From positions 1 through 5,039 of the forward strand of contig JAQGJF010000088.1 in assembly GCA_028290765.1 (NCBI GenBank): 5,039 nucleotides of DNA, written 5' to 3'. The stretch's first letter is position 1, and the number at the start of each line of letters is the position of its first letter. The notes below the pieces were generated by a model. That model saw nothing but the letters and a program-made list of their open reading frames with translations. It searched no databases and was not told the origin of the DNA. The DNA is from Tardiphaga sp. Its GTDB lineage: Bacteria > Pseudomonadota > Alphaproteobacteria > Rhizobiales > Xanthobacteraceae. Positions 1 through 4,884 of the stretch are shown here, in pieces. The translations under genes and the position numbers were made by a program.

Positions 1-272
1 TAGCAATGGATGCATTCCAGCGCGGCGCCGGCCAGCAGGGCGGCCTCGCGCGGCACCCCGAACACGGCCGAACTCTCGACCACCAGGAACGGTCGCAGCC
101 GCTTGCCGCCGCCGAGGCTGGAGTAGCGCATGGCCTCGATCAGCCGCTTCGGCCGGGCGGTTTCGTCGGGCAACAGGGCGTCCGACAGCAGCCGGCCGAG
201 CAGGGCTTCGGTGTCCTCGGCGGTCTTGTCGAGCCGTTTGGCAAAGTCGGTGGGGGCAGCGCCGGTCGTCAT
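1..272 (-). CDS. ispA: Polyprenyl / farnesyl diphosphate synthase, N-terminal part (cut by window edge)
   Basis: Condenses isopentenyl diphosphate with allylic diphosphates to give farnesyl diphosphate, a soluble cytoplasmic step that feeds undecaprenyl carrier, quinone and hopanoid synthesis. Ninety codons are visible, about a third of the usual ~300. The signature GGGKRLRP, which binds the diphosphate of isopentenyl diphosphate, lies near residues 53-60, preceded by MRYSSL and followed by a helix ending ALECIHCY just before the cut. The first aspartate-rich DDxxD motif should come a few residues beyond the window, so catalysis cannot be confirmed here. The ATG at 272-270 is chosen because GGAG (285-282) sits nine bases upstream and the protein then has a normal family N-terminus. 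The gene is divergent from mtgA. The fragment cannot separate a C15 synthase from a longer-chain paralogue, but the ALECIHCY context favours IspA. Confidence 0.9.
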   Translation of the reverse strand, partial: MTTGAAPTDFAKRLDKTAEDTEALLGRLLSDALLPDETARPKRLIEAMRYSSLGGGKRLRPFLVVESSAVFGVPREAALLAGAALECIHC

Positions 273-301
273 CAAGAATAGCTCCAGATTGAAGGCGGCG
301 G

Positions 302-330
302 ACAATCGGGCATGACACCGGCTTCGTCAA
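302..330 (-). promoter_or_regulatory. Candidate sigma-70-type promoter for ispA
   Basis: On the minus strand TTGACG (330-325) matches five of six bases of the TTGACA -35 box. It is followed after 17 bases by GATTGT (307-302), which shares only three positions with TATAAT but includes the key A at position 2 and T at position 6. Transcription would begin near 295 and give a leader of about 23 bases before the ispA start. Spacing and placement fit a housekeeping promoter; the weak -10 makes this tentative. The site overlaps the alternative upstream ATG of mtgA at 312. Confidence 0.3.
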
Positions 331-450
331 TTCCGGCCGGTGTTCCCTGGGCGGATCTGGCCGGAAACCTTAACGGCCTTGAAAACCCCCATAATTTCCC
401 GGAGATATCAGGGGGATACGCTGCGACCCGAGCCCCTCGACCGATCAGCC

Positions 451-455
451 GGAAG
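451..455 (+). promoter_or_regulatory. Ribosome binding site supporting the TTG start of mtgA
   Basis: GGAAG lies nine bases before TTG at 465-467. The only other in-frame start in this open frame, ATG at 312, has only a loose GC-rich purine stretch upstream (293-302) and would add 51 residues of unlikely composition to the protein. This site therefore favours the TTG. Confidence 0.5.
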
Positions 456-464
456 TTCAAGACC

Positions 465-1136
465 TTGCGCATCGTTCGCACCCTCGTCCTGATCCCGCTG
501 TTGGTCCTGCTGCTGCCCTATCTCGTGACGCCGTTCTATGGCGCCGGCCATCCGGTTTCGACGCTGATGGCGTGGCGCTGGCTCAAGGGCGCGCCGGTGT
601 CGCGGCAATGGATCGATTTCAAGGCGGTTTCGCCGGCGCTGCCGCGCAGCGTGGTCGGGGCCGAGGACGCCAAATATTGCAGCCATCGCGGCATCGACTG
701 GAATTCCCTGCAGGATGCGATCGAAGACGCCCAGGAAGGCGAGGTTTCCGGGGGCGGTTCCACCATCACCCAGCAGGTGGCGAAAAACCTGTTCCTGTGG
801 CCGGGCCGCAGTGTGGTGCGCAAGGGCCTCGAAATTCCGCTGGCGATGTGGATTAACCTAGTGCTGGGCAAGCAGCGGGTGCTGGAACTCTACCTCAACA
901 TCGCCGAATGGGGACCGGCCGGGCAGTTCGGCGCCGAAGCGGGCGCCAATTACGCTTTCGGCCACTCGGCCTCGAGCCTGTCGCCGCGCGAGGCGGCGCT
1001 GATGGCGGCCATCCTGCCCAATCCGGTCCGCCGCAGCGCCCGCGCCCCCGGCCCCGGCGTACGCCGGCTGGCGGGTACCTACATGGCCCGGGCGCAGGCT
1101 TTGGGGGCGCAGCCCTGCTGGCGGGAAAATCACTGA
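465..1136 (+). CDS. mtgA: Monofunctional biosynthetic peptidoglycan glycosyltransferase MtgA (GT51)
   Basis: Polymerises lipid II into glycan strands at the periplasmic face of the inner membrane; it has no transpeptidase domain. From the TTG at 465 the protein has 223 residues, the normal length for MtgA. One membrane anchor spans residues ~4-22 ([14 protein letters not shown]). All GT51 motifs are present in order: [10 protein letters not shown] with the catalytic glutamate at 67, [13 protein letters not shown] at ~96-108, RKGLE with the second conserved glutamate at 123, and [10 protein letters not shown] at 136-145, followed by AEWG and a C-terminal [15 protein letters not shown] segment. 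Nothing essential is missing, so it should be active. An ATG at 312 would lengthen the product to 274 residues and put a polar, proline-rich stretch before the anchor; I consider that start unlikely. It is divergent from ispA and 149 bases upstream of rpmF. Confidence 0.92.
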   Translation: MRIVRTLVLIPLLVLLLPYLVTPFYGAGHPVSTLMAWRWLKGAPVSRQWIDFKAVSPALPRSVVGAEDAKYCSHRGIDWNSLQDAIEDAQEGEVSGGGSTITQQVAKNLFLWPGRSVVRKGLEIPLAMWINLVLGKQRVLELYLNIAEWGPAGQFGAEAGANYAFGHSASSLSPREAALMAAILPNPVRRSARAPGPGVRRLAGTYMARAQALGAQPCWRENH

Positions 1137-1272
1137 TTCCGGCGCCATTTTGGGTGCGTTCCGGCCTAGCTTTGACGCCACCGTTCCGTTATAAGCGCGG
1201 CCTCATTCGTATTTCGCCTGGTGCCGAAAGCGCCCGATCGTCCGAACCGGACGACGACAGATAACACCTTGC

Positions 1273-1277
1273 AAGGA
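1273..1277 (+). promoter_or_regulatory. Strong ribosome binding site of rpmF
   Basis: AAGGA ends eight bases before the ATG at 1286. It is among the best Shine-Dalgarno matches in the window, as expected for a ribosomal protein gene. Confidence 0.75.
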
Positions 1278-1285
1278 CCTCCGAT

Positions 1286-1471
1286 ATGGCCGTTCCGAGA
1301 AGAAAAACATCGCCGTCGCGGCGTGGCATGCGCCGTTCCGCCGATGCGCTCAAGAAGCCGACCTACGCCGAAGACAAGGATTCCGGCGAATTGCGCCGTC
1401 CGCACCACCTCGACCTGAAGACCGGCATGTACAAGGGCCGCCAGGTTCTGAAGGCCAAGAAGGACGCCTGA
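1286..1471 (+). CDS. rpmF: 50S ribosomal protein L32 (bL32)
   Basis: Small basic protein of the large ribosomal subunit. The 61-residue product begins [18 protein letters not shown], the diagnostic bL32 N-terminus, and continues with ADALKKPTY and a [22 protein letters not shown] segment typical of alphaproteobacteria. It has no cysteine, so it belongs to the zinc-free form of the family; the zinc-binding version carries CxxC pairs. Length is normal. The start is fixed by the AAGGA site eight bases upstream and by the family N-terminus. It lies downstream of mtgA on the same strand, 149 bases away, far enough for its own promoter, although I could not identify a convincing one. In many other bacteria rpmF sits beside plsX, which is not seen here. 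Confidence 0.97.
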   Translation: MAVPRRKTSPSRRGMRRSADALKKPTYAEDKDSGELRRPHHLDLKTGMYKGRQVLKAKKDA

Positions 1472-1481
1472 TCCAGCGGAA

Positions 1482-1506
1482 CTGCGCCGCCCACCGCGCG
1501 GCGCGG
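1482..1506 (+). terminator. GC-rich hairpin just after rpmF, possible terminator
   Basis: GCGCCGC (1484-1490) pairs perfectly with GCGGCGC (1498-1504) across a seven-base loop. The stem can be extended by a T-G and a C-G pair to 1482-1506. It begins 11 bases after the rpmF stop codon, where a terminator is expected. No run of T follows, so it is not a classical intrinsic terminator; it may stabilise the 3' end or assist pausing. A second, shorter inverted repeat (CAAGGC 1523-1528 with GCCTTG 1538-1543) follows. Confidence 0.4.
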
Positions 1507-1595
1507 CACTCCCTGTGAACGGCAAGGCGCGGCGGTTGCCTTGGCGCGAGATGCGCCGGGCCCAGGCTTCAGCAAGATGTATTTCCGCCTGAATC

Positions 1596-1613
1596 CGCTC
1601 CAACTGTGGAGCG
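1596..1613. repeat. Seven-base inverted repeat upstream of the membrane-protein gene
   Basis: CGCTCCA (1596-1602) and TGGAGCG (1607-1613) form a perfect inverted repeat separated by four bases. It lies 58 bases before the start at 1672 in an otherwise featureless 200-base gap. It could be an operator for a dimeric regulator or an RNA hairpin in a leader; nothing else in the sequence decides between these, and in GC-rich DNA it could be chance. Confidence 0.3.
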
Positions 1614-1671
1614 CGCGTGCTATCCGTTCTATTCGCGCCCGGTTCTGTTAGCTGAAAAGAAGGCTCCGCCG

Positions 1672-2301
1672 ATGTCCATGGTCGGTTTCCCGCTGCTTCT
1701 GATTCCGCTGGCGATCTGCAACATCATCGTCTTCCTGATGCCGGAGCTGTCGTTTTCGGCGCCGCTGGTCACCGTGCCGTTGATGTCGGGCGTCGGATGG
1801 GCGGTGACGCTGAGCGACGGGCTCGTGGCGCTCGGCATCCTGATGTTGCTGTTCGAAGTCATCAAGGGCGCGCGTCCCGGCGCGAAATATCTGACCGATC
1901 ACCTGCTGTCGCTGATCGTGTTCGGCGGCGCCGCCGCCGAATTCGTGATGCTGCCGCGGTTCGGTACCTCGACCTATTTCCTGCTGACGGCGCTGGCTTT
2001 GGTGGACTTCTTGTCCGGCATCGCGCTGCGTTCGCGACGCTCCCGCGCGGTGGTGGCTACCCCATCGGGGAAAGCCGTGCGGCCGCCGCACCAGGAGGCA
2101 TCTGAGCCGGCGCCCGAGCCGCGTTTCGAACCCGCGCCCTCACCCGAACCGATTGTCGAACCGGGGCCGCCGTCCGCGCGGATTGAACCCGATGTCGCGC
2201 ATTCGGACGCGGTCGGCCGTGAACCGTCGCCGGAAATCCAGTCGCCGGGCCTCCAGCCCGGCAGCGGCGTGCACCCGTCGCCGGACAATCCTTCGCGCTG
2301 A
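1672..2301 (+). CDS. Four-helix membrane protein with Pro/Glu-rich C-terminal tail, unknown function
   Basis: I do not recognise a characterised family. The 209-residue product has four hydrophobic segments at about 4-23, 45-63, 74-94 and 100-119, then a soluble tail from 120 to 209. The loop between helices 2 and 3 (KGARPGAK) and the stretch after helix 4 (RSRRSR) are positively charged, which by the positive-inside rule puts both termini in the cytoplasm. The tail is low complexity, with repeated EP/PEP units (for example EPAPEPRFEPAP and SPEPIVEPGPP), and is probably disordered. The ATG at 1672 is chosen because GAAGG (1659-1663) lies eight bases upstream and because translation from the GTG at 1606 would put a polar stretch before the first helix. 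The gene stands alone, convergent with the small gene at 2390-2710. Reading frame and membrane topology are secure; function is not inferable. Confidence 0.75.
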   Translation: MSMVGFPLLLIPLAICNIIVFLMPELSFSAPLVTVPLMSGVGWAVTLSDGLVALGILMLLFEVIKGARPGAKYLTDHLLSLIVFGGAAAEFVMLPRFGTSTYFLLTALALVDFLSGIALRSRRSRAVVATPSGKAVRPPHQEASEPAPEPRFEPAPSPEPIVEPGPPSARIEPDVAHSDAVGREPSPEIQSPGLQPGSGVHPSPDNPSR

Positions 2302-2306
2302 CGGCT

Positions 2307-2380
2307 AAAGCGTTTTCGAGCGAAAGCCTGCCCCGGACTTGATCCGGGGTGGAAGCCGGTTCGCGTTAAGAAAACGCGTC
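2307..2380. repeat. Nested palindromic intergenic repeat (Bradyrhizobium-type)
   Basis: The element is a nested hairpin. The outer arms GCGTTTTC (2310-2317) and GAAAACGC (2370-2377) pair over eight bases, GCGAA (2320-2324) pairs with TTCGC (2360-2364), and an inner stem CCCCGGA (2331-2337) / TCCGGGG (2343-2349) closes on the loop CTTGA. From memory, near-identical units (a GCGTTTTCGAGCGAA half, a CCGGTTCGCG half and an AAAACGCGTC end) recur in intergenic regions of Bradyrhizobium and Rhodopseudomonas. Here it fills the gap between two convergent genes and may block or process transcripts from both sides. No T-run follows the stem in either direction. Confidence 0.75.
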
Positions 2381-2389
2381 AAAAGAGGC

Positions 2390-2710
2390 TCAGGCGGTCA
2401 GGCGCATCCGCAAGCCAGCGGCATAAGTCGTTTCGTTCTGATTGGCGACCGACCGATAGGCCGCCTCGACATCCGCGGTCGCTGCCCGCCGCAGGATTCG
2501 CGTTTGCGGGGACTGCTCCGCCGTGGCGATCAGGTGCGTCACGAAGGACGGATCCGGTCGGTTCAGGTGGAGGGAAGCGGGCTCCGCCTTTGCGGCTGGC
2601 GCCAGCGGCACCAGCGCCGTACCCGGGGTCGGTGTCACGGCGATATCGCCGGCCCGTCGCATCATCGGAGCAGTATTGGCGGCAATCCGGCTGACCCTGG
2701 TGATCGACAT
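2390..2710 (-). CDS. Small conserved hypothetical protein (106 residues)
   Basis: Function unknown. The product is soluble, with no membrane segment or signal peptide. The first ~50 residues are rich in Ala, Pro, Thr and Arg and probably flexible. The second half carries a compact motif block, RPDPSFVTHLIATAEQ (about 51-66), then PQTRILRRA and a DVEAAYRSVANQN helix. I recall short proteins with DPSFVTHLIATA and a QTRxLRRA block as common in Bradyrhizobium and relatives, which supports a real gene here, but I know of no assigned role. The start at 2710 is chosen because AGGA (2720-2717) lies six bases upstream; an in-frame ATG at 2725 would add five residues. The open frame continues to 3100, but that part overlaps the divergent GGDEF/EAL gene and is not coding. 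The gene is convergent with the membrane-protein gene. Confidence 0.7.
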   Translation of the reverse strand: MSITRVSRIAANTAPMMRRAGDIAVTPTPGTALVPLAPAAKAEPASLHLNRPDPSFVTHLIATAEQSPQTRILRRAATADVEAAYRSVANQNETTYAAGLRMRLTA

Positions 2711-2941
2711 CGCGCGTCCTGTCATGTGTCGTTTTGGGACATTGCGCCCCTTCTTGCCAGTGGCATCGCAAGGGCCGTGCCGAATGCCGCCGGTCATACG
2801 GGACGCGTGTCGTGACGTTCGAAAATCGTTGTTTTTCAAATCTTCGGGAACTTTGCCTAGCGCGGGCGGCCATCGACGCCCTATCTTGTGCAGGGAATCA
2901 CTTGCAGGGATCACTGGGCGGCGTCCCAAAACGAGGCGATC
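2711..2941. other. Divergent intergenic control region with an AT-rich patch
   Basis: These 231 bases separate two divergent genes and should hold both promoters. The only marked feature is an AT-rich patch at about 2819-2845, unusual against the GC-rich surroundings, containing the short inverted pair GAAAA (2821-2825) / TTTTC (2833-2837). I tried to fit -35/-10 pairs on both strands and found none with acceptable spacing, so no individual promoter is claimed. The open frames crossing this stretch look like non-coding read-through. Confidence 0.4.
2933..2936 (+). promoter_or_regulatory. Ribosome binding site supporting a TTG start of the GGDEF/EAL gene
   Basis: GAGG sits five bases before TTG at 2942-2944. 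The later ATG at 2963 is preceded only by pyrimidine-rich sequence, and the earlier GTG at 2888 has no purine-rich site at a usable distance. The evidence for the TTG is modest. Confidence 0.4.
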
Positions 2942-4693
2942 TTGACATCTCCACCACCTCCGATGGCCAGTGCTTCCTCTGCGTTGCAGCCTGCCAGTCC
3001 CGCCCTTGAGATGCCTGCCGCGGCCACGGTGCTGGCGGCGCTCGGCCAGGCCGCCTTCGTCTGGGATATCGCCAGCGACGCGATCGTCTGGACCGAACAC
3101 GCCGGTACGGTTTTCCGGGATATCCCGGCCGCGGCGCTGGCCTCCGGCGCCGAATTTTCCAAACTGATCGAACCGTCACGTTCGATCCGCTCCGAGGCGC
3201 TGTCGCATTCGCAAGCGTCGGACGCCAGCGGCGGAGAATCCTATCGCATCGAATATGGCGTGCGTTCGAACACATCCGCCGACGTGCTCTGGATCGAGGA
3301 ATGCGGCGCGTGGTTCGCCGGTGCCGACGGCAAGCCGGCGCGGGTGCGCGGTATCGTGCGGGTCAACAACGAGCGCCACGTCCGCGACGAGGCGCTATTG
3401 AAGCTCTCGCAGCATGATCCTTTGACCGGCGAACTCAATCGTACCCATCTGATCGCCTCGCTGGCCGAGGCCATCGAGGAGGCGATGCGCTTTCGCTCGT
3501 CCTTCGCCTTCATGCTGATCGGTGTCGACCACCTCGCGCGGATCAACGACGCCTTCGGATTCGACGTCGCCGACCAGGTGATTTGCGATGTCGCAAAACG
3601 GATTCGCGCGCGGCTGCGCGGCGGCGACGTGCTCGGGCGTTTTTCCGGCAATAAATTCGGGTTGATCCTGAAGAACTGCACCGTGGACGACACGAGCATC
3701 GCCGCCGAACGGTTTCTGGCCGGTATCCGCGACGAAATCGTGCCGACGAAATCCGGCCCGGTGTCGGTGACCGCCTCGATCGGCGCGATCAGCATCCCGC
3801 GTTATGCGCGAAGCGCCGACGAGGCGATCAACCGCGCCCAGGAAACCCTCGACATGGCAAAGAGCCGCCGCCAAGGCTCGTTTTCGCTGTGGAAGCCCAA
3901 TGTCGAGCGCGACGCTCAGCGCCGCGTCAACATTCGCGTCACCGACGAAATCGTCACCGCTCTCAACGAACGCCGCATCGTGATGGCGTTCGAGCCGGTG
4001 GTGGAGTCCGGTTCGCGCTCCCCGGCGTTCCATGAATGCCTGGTCCGCATGAAACAGGACGACGGCGAGCTTCTGTTGGCCCCGGACATCGTCCCGGTCG
4101 CGGAAAAGCTCGGGCTGATTCGCCTGGTCGACCATCGCGTGCTGGAACTGGTGGTCGCCGAGCTCGCGGAGCACCCCGGCATTCAGCTCAGCCTGAACAT
4201 TTCGCCCGATACCACGATGGATCCGGACTGGTGGGCCAGCATCGAATCGATGATGCGGGCGCATCCCGGCGTCGCCGAGCGGCTGATCGTCGAAATCACC
4301 GAGACCGTGGCGATCCAGGACCTCGACGATGTGCGCGGCTTCGTCACCCGGTTGAAGAATTTCGGCAGCCGGATCGCGATCGACGATTTCGGCGCCGGCT
4401 ACACCTCGTTCCGCAATCTGCGCAAGCTCGGCGTCGACATCGTGAAGATCGACGGCGCCTTCGTGCAGAACATCGCGCGCTCGGCCGACGACCGCGCCTT
4501 CGTGCAGACGCTGATCGATCTGGCGCGCCGGCTCGGCATCAAGACCGTCGCCGAATGGGTGCAGGACGAGGAATCCGCCGTCATGCTGCGCGACTGGGGC
4601 TGCGATTACATCCAGGGCCGCCTGATCGGGCTGGCTTCGTCGCACCGGCCCTGGGGCGCGCCGCCGGCGGCGACATTGCCGGCCGCGGGCTGA
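2942..4693 (+). CDS. PAS-like / degenerate GGDEF / EAL protein, probable c-di-GMP phosphodiesterase
   Basis: A cytoplasmic second-messenger protein of 583 residues with no membrane segment. A PAS-like sensor domain spans ~27-147 (FVWDIASDAIVW, a RIEYGVRS strand and a VLWIEECGAWF strand). The GGDEF domain, ~150-315, keeps HDPLTGELNR, but its active-site signature is SGNKF (235-239), so cyclase activity should be lost. The RxxD inhibitory site is kept as RGGD (226-229). The EAL domain (~330-573) reads ECLVRM at the signature (E365) and keeps N419, the ITET glutamate 454, the DDFGAGYTS aspartates 481-482, K502 of KID, E538 and Q558 of QGRLIG, matching the residues EAL enzymes need for metal binding and hydrolysis. 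Oddities are FEPVV (350-354) for the usual FQPIV and AEWVQ for AEGVE. It likely hydrolyses c-di-GMP to pGpG, with the GGDEF domain as a GTP or c-di-GMP sensor. Starts at 2888 (GTG) and 2963 (ATG) are possible. Confidence 0.9.
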   Translation: MTSPPPPMASASSALQPASPALEMPAAATVLAALGQAAFVWDIASDAIVWTEHAGTVFRDIPAAALASGAEFSKLIEPSRSIRSEALSHSQASDASGGESYRIEYGVRSNTSADVLWIEECGAWFAGADGKPARVRGIVRVNNERHVRDEALLKLSQHDPLTGELNRTHLIASLAEAIEEAMRFRSSFAFMLIGVDHLARINDAFGFDVADQVICDVAKRIRARLRGGDVLGRFSGNKFGLILKNCTVDDTSIAAERFLAGIRDEIVPTKSGPVSVTASIGAISIPRYARSADEAINRAQETLDMAKSRRQGSFSLWKPNVERDAQRRVNIRVTDEIVTALNERRIVMAFEPVVESGSRSPAFHECLVRMKQDDGELLLAPDIVPVAEKLGLIRLVDHRVLELVVAELAEHPGIQLSLNISPDTTMDPDWWASIESMMRAHPGVAERLIVEITETVAIQDLDDVRGFVTRLKNFGSRIAIDDFGAGYTSFRNLRKLGVDIVKIDGAFVQNIARSADDRAFVQTLIDLARRLGIKTVAEWVQDEESAVMLRDWGCDYIQGRLIGLASSHRPWGAPPAATLPAAG

Positions 4694-4726
4694 GCGGGCT
4701 TTATCGAGGCGATTACACTCCCACGA

Positions 4727-4853
4727 GTCGTCCCGGCCCCCGAGCCGGGACCCATACGCCGTGAGGGTTATGATGGCGGAAAGCGCTCGTGTCCCGCTTT
4801 GTGCCGAACAACGAGGGCCAGGGGTTCTGGGTCCCGGCCTTCGCCGGGACGAC
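4727..4853. repeat. 127-bp composite inverted repeat (REP/BIME-like element)
   Basis: The ends GTCGTCCCGG (4727-4736) and CCGGGACGAC (4844-4853) are a perfect 10-base inverted repeat. Each end is itself a hairpin: left TCCCGGC (4731-4737) / GCCGGGA (4744-4750), six-base loop; right GTCCCGGC (4831-4838) / GCCGGGAC (4843-4850), loop CTTC. The left unit (4727-4754) and right unit (4828-4853) are inverted copies around a ~73-base unique core. The GTCGTCCCGGC-GGGACCCATA pattern resembles, from memory, a highly abundant intergenic repeat of Bradyrhizobium genomes. It lies in the gap between two convergent genes and could terminate or protect both transcripts. No mobilising gene is present in the window. 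Confidence 0.8.
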
Positions 4854-4884
4854 CCGCGGAAAGTTCAGAGCGGCCGATTAAGCC

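Noticed and set aside
6..315. Plus-strand open frames covering the first 300 bases
   Set aside because: They are opposite the well-supported ispA coding sequence and have no recognisable motif.
1172..1194. TTGACG (1172-1177) and TTATAA (1189-1194) upstream of rpmF as a promoter
   Set aside because: The gap between them is only 11 bases, far from the 16-18 required. Neither box has a good partner at correct spacing.
2339..2815. A 158-codon plus-strand frame opposite the small conserved gene
   Set aside because: It begins inside the palindromic repeat, is Arg/Gly rich, and is antisense to the better supported minus-strand gene.
2847..2871. GGAAC at 2847-2851 as the -35 box of an EcfG-type general stress promoter
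   Set aside because: No GTT-type -10 element follows at 16-18 bases, so only half the signature is present.
2711..3100. Upstream extension of the small minus-strand gene to a 236-codon frame
   Set aside because: The extension overlaps the divergent gene's start and its residues look random. A Shine-Dalgarno site supports the start at 2710.
3395..4645. A 416-codon open frame on the minus strand opposite the GGDEF/EAL gene
   Set aside because: It lies wholly inside a gene with clear domains and conserved catalytic motifs. Its composition (many His, Arg, Asp, Gly, no recognisable motif) is the usual result of reading GC-rich codons backward.
4036..4764. A 242-codon plus-strand open frame overlapping the end of the GGDEF/EAL gene
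   Set aside because: Extremely arginine-rich frame-shifted product of the EAL domain. It has no motif, and the true frame shows an intact EAL domain to its end.
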